DNA from: Propionibacterium sp.
Lineage (GTDB): Bacteria; Actinomycetota; Actinomycetes; Propionibacteriales; Propionibacteriaceae
Direction of reading: 5' to 3'
Length of the DNA: 16,919 bases
Assembly: GCA_022837595.1 (NCBI GenBank)
Contig: JALHFX010000074.1
Span: 1 to 16,919 of the forward strand
In this document: in pieces, positions 1 through 6,191 of the stretch
Numbering within the stretch: the first letter of the stretch is position 1
Layout: each line of letters opens with the position of its first letter
Notes under the pieces: generated by a model
Databases searched by the model: none
What the model was told of the DNA's origin: nothing
The model's input: only the letters and a program-made list of their open reading frames with translations
Program-made: the position numbers and the translations under genes

Positions 1-44
1 GTGTTGCTTTCGGCGGATGGCCGGGCAGATAGATGGAGGCAGAG

Positions 45-380
45 ATGAGCATCTTGGTAGATGATCGGGTCGATCGTCAGCGTGCGTCGGGTTCGTCTGT
101 GCATCGGCGACGCTCCAGTGTTCAACGGCCTAACGCGCGGATGCGCTATTTGCCGGTGAGACCCGGTTCCGCGGAACAGCCGGTGCGGCCGCTGGCAGGG
201 GTCTCGTATCCGGTTGCGCGTACGGATATCCCCAGTCGAACTGTGCCTCGAGTGGCTCGGGCAGAGTCAGACTTGGAGCTGACTGACCGGGGTTTGGCTG
301 TGCTCATGATCGGCTTCGCGATCGCGGTTGTGCTCGGCGCTTGGGTGATCGTGTCGCAGTATCTTGCACTCGTGCCGTAA
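45..380 (+). CDS. Small single-pass membrane protein, function unknown (possible LysM-less relative of the lexA/nrdR-neighbour protein)
   Basis: The product is 111 residues. The first ~80 residues are Arg/Pro/Ser-rich and look disordered. They are followed by a short ELTDRG segment and one strong hydrophobic segment (about residues 83-106), and the protein ends a few residues later. I start it at ATG 45 because GGAGG at 35-39 lies five bases upstream; ATG 33 has no ribosome binding site. Many actinobacteria carry, near lexA and nrdR, a gene for a protein with a disordered N-terminus, an (L)TRRG-like motif, one membrane helix and then an extracellular LysM domain. This protein resembles that architecture up to the helix but has no LysM domain. 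The resemblance is inferred from architecture and position, not from a proven match. Bases 1-44 are too short to show what lies upstream. The gene converges on the RDD gene, and a strong hairpin separates them. Confidence 0.7.
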   Translation: MSILVDDRVDRQRASGSSVHRRRSSVQRPNARMRYLPVRPGSAEQPVRPLAGVSYPVARTDIPSRTVPRVARAESDLELTDRGLAVLMIGFAIAVVLGAWVIVSQYLALVP

Positions 381-437
381 GGCTGCCCATTTGCTCGCGC
401 GGCCTATGCAGGCGCACGACGCAGGGACAATAGCCGC

Positions 438-463
438 CCAGAGACCACCAGAGTCATCCAGAG
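438..463. repeat. Three CCAGAG direct repeats with exact 10-bp period
   Basis: CCAGAG occurs at 438-443, 448-453 and 458-463, each copy exactly 10 bp after the last, so all lie on one face of the helix. They sit immediately before the large hairpin between two convergent genes. I see no promoter here, and the repeat may be chance. Confidence 0.5.
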
Positions 464-505
464 GCCACTAGTCGGGTGGTCCCGAGGGGGCCACCCGACT
501 AGTGG
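461..505. terminator. Bidirectional hairpin terminator between convergent genes
   Basis: CCACTAGTCGGGTGG (465-479) pairs perfectly with CCACCCGACTAGTGG (491-505). The intervening bases extend the stem with one G-T pair and three C-G pairs, leaving a GAG loop (484-486), for a stem of about 19 bp. The plus strand continues TTGTT, which is only a weak U run, and there is none on the minus strand. It lies 81 bases after the stop of the small membrane protein gene and just past the stop of the RDD gene, so it most likely ends transcripts from both sides. Intergenic 381-546 otherwise holds only the CCAGAG repeats. Confidence 0.85.
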
Positions 506-546
506 TTGTTCGCGGTTGGTGTTTGCTCGGCTAATGCCGGCCGATC

Positions 547-1872
547 TCAGTACCCGTAAGGCTGTTGAGGTTGGCCGTACGGATTGGGTGCAGTTTCGCC
601 TGACTCGTCGAGCACGACGGTGCTCATGATCTTATCGGCGAGCGTCTGGCGCTTTGAATCCCACAGCGGGAAGAACCAGCCGACATAGCAGATAAGCGAG
701 TCGACGACATGTGCGAGGGTGCGCAGGATCGTCATGCCCGGCCCGATCGGCTGCCCGGTGGTTGCCGAGACGAGCTTCGTCTTGCCGACCTTGCGTCCCA
801 GAGTCACTCCGGTATTGCCAGCTACGTAACCGAAGTTGTAGCCGAGCCATCCAAGAATCAATACGAGCTGGACAATCGTGCCGACGGTCGATATCTCACC
901 GTATGCGTTGGTGAAGAAGTTGGCGATGATACTGATGACGATGGACGGCAAGATGTAGTCGATCAGCGCACCGAGGGCCCGCTTGCCCCAAGAAGCCAGC
1001 GGAGCAGCAGGGCCGCTGACCGGGCCGTAAAGGTTGCCGGCATAGGTCGGCTGGCCGTAGCCAGGATTCTGCTGAGCATAAGGACTGGTCGGCTGGCCAT
1101 AGCTTGGATTCTGCTGGGCATACGGGCTGGACGGCTGACCGTAGGGGTCGGCGGGTTGACCGTAGCCAGCTTGCTGACCGTAAGGCGCCGCAGGCTGGCC
1201 GTAAGTATCGGCGGGTTGGCCGTAGGGGTCGGCGGGTTGACCGTAGCCGGCTTGCTGACCGTAAGGATCCGCAGACTGGCCGTAAGGGTCGGCGGGCTGG
1301 CCGTAGCCGGCTTGCTGACCGTAAGGGTCGGCGGGCTGGCCATAGGGGTCGGACGATGGGGGAGTCGAGCCGGCTTGGGCGTCCTGGCCATAGAACGACT
1401 GTCCGGGAGCCTGTTGCTCGTATCCGCCATAGGTCGATTCGATGGGTTGGCCGTACGGGGGTACAGCTTGCTCGCTGCTGGGTTGTCCGAGCGATTCCGA
1501 CTGGCCGTAGCCGGTGCTCTGTCCATAATCGGGGACCGCCGATTGCCCGTAACCTCCGGGCTGCTCATATGGCGGCTGCCCGTACGCGGGGGCCGTCGGT
1601 AGGTCGGGTGGGGTGGTGGGTTGACCGTACGCGGGGGTCGTCGGTAGGTCGGGTGGGGTAGTGGGCTGCCCGTACGCCGGCGTCTGGTCGGCACCTGGCT
1701 GCTCGTCGGTCGGTTGCCCGTAAGCAGGTGTGCCATAGCGCGGCTCGGTGCTGCTGGGCTGCTCTGGGTCGGGCTGACCCGTAGTCTGCGGGTCAGCGGG
1801 GCCGGTTTCTTCGCTATTCGCAGCGTTTCGGCCGGAGTCGTCAGAGGGACGACCCCAGTAGTCGTTACTCAC
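547..1872 (-). CDS. RDD-family membrane protein with long Tyr-Gly-Gln/Pro-rich N-terminal region
   Basis: The product is 441 residues. I choose the GTG at 1872 because GGAGG (1882-1878 on the minus strand) is five bases away; a TTG four codons earlier would lie inside that site. Residues 1-285 are low complexity, rich in Tyr, Gly, Gln, Pro, Ser and Asp, built on YGQP units including PADPYGQ and PYGQQAGYG. The RDD domain (Pfam PF06271 family) spans about 293-421. It begins KRALGALIDY with the family Arg (R298) and Asp (D305), then two hydrophobic segments (about 305-322 and 331-348), a GVTLGRK stretch, and a third hydrophobic part ending in SKRQTLADK. A short YGQP tail follows. RDD proteins are multi-pass inner-membrane proteins; some relatives have been linked to ion transport, but the substrate here is unknown. 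The long YGQ region is probably cytoplasmic and may mediate self-association, which is inference. A TAGGAT candidate -10 lies upstream. The gene is divergent from the DUF2752 gene. Confidence 0.9.
   Translation of the reverse strand: MSNDYWGRPSDDSGRNAANSEETGPADPQTTGQPDPEQPSSTEPRYGTPAYGQPTDEQPGADQTPAYGQPTTPPDLPTTPAYGQPTTPPDLPTAPAYGQPPYEQPGGYGQSAVPDYGQSTGYGQSESLGQPSSEQAVPPYGQPIESTYGGYEQQAPGQSFYGQDAQAGSTPPSSDPYGQPADPYGQQAGYGQPADPYGQSADPYGQQAGYGQPADPYGQPADTYGQPAAPYGQQAGYGQPADPYGQPSSPYAQQNPSYGQPTSPYAQQNPGYGQPTYAGNLYGPVSGPAAPLASWGKRALGALIDYILPSIVISIIANFFTNAYGEISTVGTIVQLVLILGWLGYNFGYVAGNTGVTLGRKVGKTKLVSATTGQPIGPGMTILRTLAHVVDSLICYVGWFFPLWDSKRQTLADKIMSTVVLDESGETAPNPYGQPQQPYGY
1045..1353 (-). repeat. 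In-gene degenerate tandem repeat encoding YGQ units
   Basis: Within the RDD gene, a block encoding PYGQQAGYGQPADPYGQ recurs three times, the copies starting 60 bp and then 81 bp apart. The DNA is nearly as similar as the protein, for example the plus-strand words around 1150, 1229 and 1288. Shorter SPYAQQNP and TPPDLPT duplications (the latter near 1600-1650) add to it. Such an array can change length by slippage or recombination. Confidence 0.85.
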
Positions 1873-1905
1873 AGCTGCCTCCAATCACGATGGTATGACA
1901 TCTCG

Positions 1906-1911
1906 ATCCTA
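1906..1911 (-). promoter_or_regulatory. Candidate -10 element for the RDD gene
   Basis: Read on the minus strand, TAGGAT lies 33 bases before the GTG start, consistent with a TSS near 1899. No good -35 is visible at 16-18 bp spacing, so the assignment is tentative. Confidence 0.35.
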
Positions 1912-1945
1912 TTCGGATGCAGGGTGCACTCCAGGCAGGCACCCG

Positions 1946-1951
1946 GATAAT
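1946..1951 (+). promoter_or_regulatory. Candidate -10 element giving a leaderless DUF2752 transcript
   Basis: GATAAT matches the -10 consensus at five of six bases and ends six bases before ATG 1958, so transcription would start at or next to the start codon. This would explain why no good ribosome binding site precedes that ATG. No clear -35 is seen. Confidence 0.45.
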
Positions 1952-1957
1952 GGGCAT

Positions 1958-2371
1958 ATGGCTGACTTGGTCGACCCCGATCCCCAGAGCTTCTCGCCCG
2001 TGCGCGCGCTGGCGAAGCTCTTGGGCTTCACGGCTGTCGGTGCCGCGGTTGCCGCCGGGCATTTGATCTTCGACTGGGGATTGCCATGCCCGCTGCTGAC
2101 CGTGACCGGCATCCAATGTCCATTCTGCGGATCGACCCGGGCCGTGGGCGCCTTACTCGCCGGCGATCTGGCTGCTGCTTGGCAATTCAACGCACTCTTG
2201 GTTCTGGCCATCCCCCTGCTGGCTGCTTGTGCCCTGGCCTGGATCGTTGAGGCGCTCGGCGGGCCTGCAGTGCGTCCGCCTGTCGCCTGGCGCCCCATGA
2301 CCCAGACCAGAGTTTATTGGATCGTCTCAGCGGTCTGCGTTGTCTTCATGGTGGTCCGCAACCTCATCTGA
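1958..2371 (+). CDS. DUF2752 family membrane protein
   Basis: The product is 137 residues. The family pattern is clear: C44, then G-I-Q-C54-P-F-C57-G-S-TRA (60-62), then GD at 69-70 and Asn78, the usual C...CPxCGxTRA...GD...N arrangement. Hydrophobic segments lie at about 22-38, 62-77, 78-100 and 119-135, so it is a small polytopic membrane protein. The function of the family is unknown; the conserved cysteines suggest metal or redox chemistry, but nothing here proves that. I use ATG 1958 because the conserved region starts soon after it and the reading frame further upstream runs into the divergent promoter region. No ribosome binding site is evident, and a -10-like GATAAT sits just ahead, suggesting a leaderless transcript. 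It is divergent from the RDD gene, with 85 bp between starts. Confidence 0.85.
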   Translation: MADLVDPDPQSFSPVRALAKLLGFTAVGAAVAAGHLIFDWGLPCPLLTVTGIQCPFCGSTRAVGALLAGDLAAAWQFNALLVLAIPLLAACALAWIVEALGGPAVRPPVAWRPMTQTRVYWIVSAVCVVFMVVRNLI

Positions 2372-2445
2372 GGCCTGCTTGGCAGGTGCGTGATGGGCGA
2401 CCTCCGTTGTGTTCATTAGCACACCAGCCAGATTTCCGCAGGGGG

Positions 2446-2473
2446 TTGACGGGCCCAGTTATCGGTGTATCCT
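2446..2473 (+). promoter_or_regulatory. Candidate promoter P1 of nrdR-nrdJ
   Basis: TTGACG (2446-2451) and TATCCT (2468-2473) are 16 bp apart and read toward nrdR. The first NrdR-box-like site begins inside the -10, a position suited to repression. Confidence 0.6.
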
Positions 2474-2486
2474 CTACATCTAGTAG
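2471..2486 (+). promoter_or_regulatory. NrdR-box-like site 1
   Basis: The core CTACATCTAG (2474-2483) matches the strongly conserved positions of the published NrdR-box consensus acaCwAtATaTwgtgt. It overlaps the -10 of candidate promoter P1. Together with site 2, placed 32 bp downstream (about three helical turns), it fits the paired layout usual for NrdR. Confidence 0.65.
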
Positions 2487-2501
2487 TTACACGCGTGTCG
2501 T

Positions 2502-2530
2502 TTGTCTACTGCTTGTGGTTGGTGTATAAA
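2502..2530 (+). promoter_or_regulatory. Candidate promoter P2 of nrdR-nrdJ
   Basis: TTGTCT (2502-2507) and TATAAA (2525-2530) are 17 bp apart. The second NrdR-box-like site covers the -35 and part of the spacer. P2 would give a leader of roughly 38 bases before nrdR. Confidence 0.5.
2503..2518 (+). promoter_or_regulatory. NrdR-box-like site 2
   Basis: The core CTACTGCTTG (2506-2515) agrees with the NrdR-box core at eight of ten positions and is followed by TGG. It begins exactly 32 bp after site 1. It is weaker than site 1 alone, but the spacing supports it. Between the two sites lies the perfect 10-bp palindrome ACACGCGTGT (2489-2498). Confidence 0.5.
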
Positions 2531-2574
2531 TCACATCCAGAAGCACGGCTAGATCTCATCAACGAGGAGCGAGC

Positions 2575-3093
2575 ATGCACTGCCCATACTGCCGCCACGA
2601 TGACTCCCGTGTGCTCGATTCTCGCGTTTCCGAGGACGGTACGAGTATTCGTCGCCGACGCCAGTGTCCTGCCTGCGAACGGCGCTTCACCACGATCGAG
2701 CAGACCCAGCTGGTTGTGCTCAAGAAGTCCGGTGTGGTCGAACCCTTCAACCGCGACAAAGTGATCTCCGGGGTCCGTAAGGCCTGCAAGGGTCGTCCGG
2801 TGAGCGAAGCTCAACTTGCCAGGCTCGGCCAACGGGTCGAGGAGGCCATCCGGGCATCAGGGCAGGCCGAGGTGCCCAGCGAAGACGTCGGCATAGCCAT
2901 CCTGGGCCCGCTCGGCGAGCTCGATCCGGTGGCGTATCTGAGGTTCGCGTCGGTCTACCGCCACTACAGCAGTGTCGATGACTTCATCACCGAGATCGAT
3001 CGACTACGTGCCGGTGCCGACGCGGATGCCGACTCGATTGACCCGAGCGCAAGGACGGCCGATGAAAAATGTCAGACCGTCGGTACACACTGA
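2575..3093 (+). CDS. nrdR: Transcriptional repressor NrdR
   Basis: The product is 172 residues, slightly longer than the usual 150-160 because of an acidic C-terminal tail. The zinc ribbon is complete: C3-P-Y-C6 and C31-P-A-C34 with the RRRRQ and ERRFTT motifs between and after. An ATP-cone follows, about residues 48-138, including VVLKKSGVVEPFNRDK and the FASVYRHY segment. NrdR binds ATP/dATP and represses ribonucleotide reductase genes when deoxynucleotides are sufficient. The start is ATG 2575 with GAGGAG at 2564-2569. Two NrdR-box-like sites and two candidate promoters lie upstream, so it probably represses its own operon. nrdJ follows directly, matching the nrdR-nrdJ operon known in streptomycetes and other actinobacteria. 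Confidence 0.97.
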   Translation: MHCPYCRHDDSRVLDSRVSEDGTSIRRRRQCPACERRFTTIEQTQLVVLKKSGVVEPFNRDKVISGVRKACKGRPVSEAQLARLGQRVEEAIRASGQAEVPSEDVGIAILGPLGELDPVAYLRFASVYRHYSSVDDFITEIDRLRAGADADADSIDPSARTADEKCQTVGTH

Positions 3094-3167
3094 TGTCCAC
3101 ATCTGAACAAGATCCTCATGTCCACAAGTCTTTCCAGACACAACACCCGCACCATCAGGAGACAGCC

Positions 3168-6005
3168 GTGACTGACACCTTGTACGACGAAAAGCACGAG
3201 ACTACGCCTGCTCGTGGTCTGACGATCGCGCGAGTCTTCACCACCGAGGGCGTCCATCCCTACGATGAAGTGACCTGGGAGAAGCGCGATGTTGTGCAGA
3301 CGAACTGGAAGACCGGCGAGGTCGTCTTCGAACAGCAGGGTGTCGAATTCCCGAGCTCGTGGAGCCTGAACGCCTCCACCATCGTCACCACGAAATACTT
3401 CCGCGGTGCGCTCGGCACACCCAGGCGTGAGGCCAGCCTCAAGACGCTCATCGACCGGGTCGTCGGGAAATACCAAAGCACCGGCTGGGCGGCGGGCTAC
3501 TTCGCCACCGAGCGCGACGCCGAGATTTTTGGGGAAGAACTGACCTGGCTGCTGCTGAACCAATACTTCAGCTTCAACTCGCCGGTTTGGTTCAATGTCG
3601 GCACCGATGCTCCTCAGCAGGTCAGTGCCTGCTTCATCCTTTCGGTCGACGACTCCATGGAGTCGATCCTGAACTGGTACCGCGAGGAGGGCATGATCTT
3701 CAAGGGCGGCTCCGGTGCCGGCCTCAACTTGTCACGGATCCGCTCGTCCAAGGAGCTGTTACGTTCTTCGGGTGGCACAGCATCCGGGCCGGTCAGCTTC
3801 ATGCGTGGCGCCGACGCATCCGCGGGTACGATCAAGTCCGGCGGAGCCACTCGCCGGGCGGCGAAGATGGTCGTACTCAATGTCGATCACCCCGATATCG
3901 AAGAGTTTGTTGAGACCAAGGCGCGCGAAGAGGACAAGATCCGCGCGTTGCGCGATGCCGGATTCGACATGGACCTGGGTGGGGCTGACATCACCTCCGT
4001 GCAATATCAGAACGCCAACAACTCGGTGCGGGTCAGCGACGAGTTCATGCAAGCGGTCAACGATGGCACCAAGTTCGGCCTGCGTGCTCGCATGACCGGT
4101 GAGGTCATCGAAGAGATCGACGCGAAGGAGCTCTTCGGCAAGATCGCCCAGGCTGCCTGGGAATGTGCAGACCCGGGGCTGCAATACGACGACACCATCA
4201 ACGATTGGCACACCACTCCCGAATCCGGGCGAATCACGGCGTCCAACCCCTGTTCTGAGTACATGAGCCTCGACAACTCTTCTTGTAACCTGGCCAGTCT
4301 CAATCTGATGAAGTTTTTGCGCGACGATGACAGCTTCGATGCCGAGAAACTCATCAAGGCAGTTGAACTGATCATCACCGCGATGGACATCTCGATCGTC
4401 TTCGCCGACTTTCCTACCGAATCCATCACGCAGACGACTCGCGACTACCGTCAGCTGGGCATCGGCTATGCCAACCTTGGTGCGCTGCTGATGGCACTGG
4501 GCAAGGGCTACGATTCTGAGGGCGGACGCGCGCTCGCCGCGGCGATCACGTCCTTGATGACAGCCGCGGCCTACCGCCGCAGTGCAGAACTGGCCGGTGT
4601 CGTCGGGCCTTACGCCGGTTACGCGCGCAACAGCGATGCGCACAAGAGGGTGATGCGCAAGCATCGCAGCGCCAATGATGATCTGCGTACGGTCAACCCC
4701 ATCGATTCAGGACTGCGGCAGGTGGCCGCCAGGCAGTGGGATCAGGTTATCGAGCTGGGAGAACGCAACGGTTACCGCAATGCGCAGGCATCCCTGCTGG
4801 CGCCGACCGGAACCATCGGGTTCATGATGGACTGTGACACCACCGGCATCGAGCCAGACTTCTCCTTGGTGAAGTTCAAGAAGCTCGTGGGTGGCGGCTC
4901 GATGCAGATCGTCAACAACACGGTGCCTCGAGCCCTGCACAATCTCGGTTACAACAGCGCTCAGATCGACCAGATCGTCTCCTACATCGCGGATAAGGGC
5001 AATGTGGTGGATGCGCCTCATCTGAGGCCCGAATACTACGAGGTCTTCGATACGGCGATGGGTGTGCGTGCGATCAAGCCGATGGGCCATGTGCGGATGA
5101 TGGCAGCAGTGCAGCCGTTCCTTTCGGGGGCGATCAGTAAGACCGTTAATCTGCCCGAGTCGTCCACCGTCAAAGACATCGCGGACGTCTACATGGAGGG
5201 TTGGCGGCTCGGCTTGAAGGCGATCGCGGTTTACCGTGACAACTGCAAGGTCGGCCAGCCGCTCAGCAATGATAAGAGCAGCCTCGAGGAGGAGAAGGCT
5301 CCCGAGCCTGAGGTGCGAATCGAATACCGTGCGCGCCGCAAGCGGCTGCCGAAGTCGCGCTTTGGCCGTACGACCAGTTTCACCGTCGCGGGCGCGGAGG
5401 GCTATATGACTTCCGGCGCCTACGAGGACGGACGCCTGGGCGAGATCTTCCTCAAACTCGGTAAGCAAGGATCAACTCTGTCGGGTGTGATGGACGCGTT
5501 CTCGATTGCAGTCTCGATCGGGCTGCAATACGGCGTGCCGTTGGAGAGCTTCGTCCAGAAGTTCACCAATCTGAAATTCGAACCGGCAGGTATGACCGAT
5601 GATCCTGATATCCGTATCGCGCAGTCGATCATGGATTATATCTTCCGCCGCCTGGCACTCGATTACCTCTCCTTCGATGAGCGCTCCGAGCTCGGCATCT
5701 ACACCGCGGCTGAGCGGGCGCACTATGTCGAGACCGGCAGCTATCTGAGTGAGGAGGAAGAAAGTGAGCTTCCCGAATCGGAGCAGCTGAAGAACGATGC
5801 CGGCGATAATGTCCGTGTTGATGCCGGTGGACCACTGCAGCCGAGTCTGATCGACGCTCACCCGCACACCACCAGTGAGCTGATGGAGGCGCTCACCGGT
5901 CTTGCCGTTGACGCACCGCTTTGCCTGACCTGTGGAACCAAGATGCGTCCGTCGGGCAGCTGTTACGTCTGCGAGGGCTGCGGAGCGACGAGCGGCTGCA
6001 GCTAG
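3168..6005 (+). CDS. nrdJ: Vitamin B12-dependent (class II) ribonucleoside-diphosphate reductase
   Basis: The product is 945 residues from GTG 3168. It reduces ribonucleotides to deoxyribonucleotides with adenosylcobalamin as radical source, so it works with or without oxygen. Key residues are visible: redox pair C155 and C373, radical site N360-P-C362-S-E364, the loop PTGTIGFMMDCDTTGIEPDF, and FKGGSGAGLNLSRIRS near 170-190. A TSCPD-type region spans about 720-830. The C-terminus carries six cysteines (919, 922, 932, 935, 938, 944), probably a zinc site plus the thioredoxin-exchanging cysteines. I choose GTG 3168 because AGGAGA precedes it and its first residues match the start seen in actinobacterial NrdJ. 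An in-frame ATG at 3093 overlaps the nrdR stop as TGATG and would add 25 residues, but has no ribosome binding site. Co-transcription with nrdR is very likely. No cobalamin riboswitch is visible. Confidence 0.97.
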   Translation: MTDTLYDEKHETTPARGLTIARVFTTEGVHPYDEVTWEKRDVVQTNWKTGEVVFEQQGVEFPSSWSLNASTIVTTKYFRGALGTPRREASLKTLIDRVVGKYQSTGWAAGYFATERDAEIFGEELTWLLLNQYFSFNSPVWFNVGTDAPQQVSACFILSVDDSMESILNWYREEGMIFKGGSGAGLNLSRIRSSKELLRSSGGTASGPVSFMRGADASAGTIKSGGATRRAAKMVVLNVDHPDIEEFVETKAREEDKIRALRDAGFDMDLGGADITSVQYQNANNSVRVSDEFMQAVNDGTKFGLRARMTGEVIEEIDAKELFGKIAQAAWECADPGLQYDDTINDWHTTPESGRITASNPCSEYMSLDNSSCNLASLNLMKFLRDDDSFDAEKLIKAVELIITAMDISIVFADFPTESITQTTRDYRQLGIGYANLGALLMALGKGYDSEGGRALAAAITSLMTAAAYRRSAELAGVVGPYAGYARNSDAHKRVMRKHRSANDDLRTVNPIDSGLRQVAARQWDQVIELGERNGYRNAQASLLAPTGTIGFMMDCDTTGIEPDFSLVKFKKLVGGGSMQIVNNTVPRALHNLGYNSAQIDQIVSYIADKGNVVDAPHLRPEYYEVFDTAMGVRAIKPMGHVRMMAAVQPFLSGAISKTVNLPESSTVKDIADVYMEGWRLGLKAIAVYRDNCKVGQPLSNDKSSLEEEKAPEPEVRIEYRARRKRLPKSRFGRTTSFTVAGAEGYMTSGAYEDGRLGEIFLKLGKQGSTLSGVMDAFSIAVSIGLQYGVPLESFVQKFTNLKFEPAGMTDDPDIRIAQSIMDYIFRRLALDYLSFDERSELGIYTAAERAHYVETGSYLSEEEESELPESEQLKNDAGDNVRVDAGGPLQPSLIDAHPHTTSELMEALTGLAVDAPLCLTCGTKMRPSGSCYVCEGCGATSGCS

Positions 6006-6053
6006 ACGGCAGGAGTAACCCGCGAACCGGGCGCCTGCGTGCGGCTCCCCACA

Positions 6054-6110
6054 CATGATCGAGAACTCTTCGGTGAACGCCCACCTCTCGCCGAAGAGTT
6101 CTCGTGCATG
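6054..6110. terminator. Long inverted repeat downstream of nrdJ, probable terminator
   Basis: GAGAACTCTTCGG (6061-6073) is perfectly repeated in inverse at 6091-6103, with 17 bases between. Adding the next pair and the outer CATG/CATG gives two 20-nt arms that match at 18 positions. It starts 48 bases after the nrdJ stop. There is no U run on either side, so it would be a U-less terminator of the kind proposed for actinobacteria, or a palindromic repeat element. Confidence 0.7.
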
Positions 6111-6144
6111 ATGGTGCAAGGGATGACAAGAGGCCGCGACCATG

Positions 6145-6162
6145 GGGGCTTCCCGAAGCCCC
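6145..6162 (+). other. Compact hairpin in the leader of the TrpX-like receptor gene
   Basis: GGGGCTTC (6145-6152) and GAAGCCCC (6155-6162) are perfect inverse repeats with only CC between them, so the real loop is slightly larger. It ends 17 bases before the ribosome binding site of the next gene. No U run follows. It could protect the 5' end of the message or act in attenuation. No T-box motif is present. Confidence 0.55.
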
Positions 6163-6191
6163 AGATCATGAGGTTATCGGGAAGGAATTCC

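Noticed and set aside
709..1602. 297-residue open frame on the plus strand opposite the RDD gene
   Set aside because: It is the mirror of the YGQ repeat array; its Arg/Leu/Val-Gly repetition only reflects the repeat DNA, and it has no ribosome binding site or family.
2374..2386. Small hairpin CCTGC-TTG-GCAGG after the DUF2752 stop
   Set aside because: Only five base pairs with no U run, too weak to call a terminator.
2372..2574. Possible cobalamin riboswitch ahead of the B12-dependent reductase
   Set aside because: The 203-base region shows no B12-box-like sequence and is too short for the full element; promoters and NrdR-box-like sites fill it.
3759..5468. Two long minus-strand open frames inside nrdJ (301 and 253 residues)
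   Set aside because: They are antisense shadows of conserved reductase motifs in a GC-biased gene, and resemble no known protein.
6104..6191. Upstream extension of the TrpX-like protein in the same frame
   Set aside because: The frame is open, but it runs through both hairpins and would hide the lipoprotein signal. The ribosome binding site and signal peptide fix ATG 6192.
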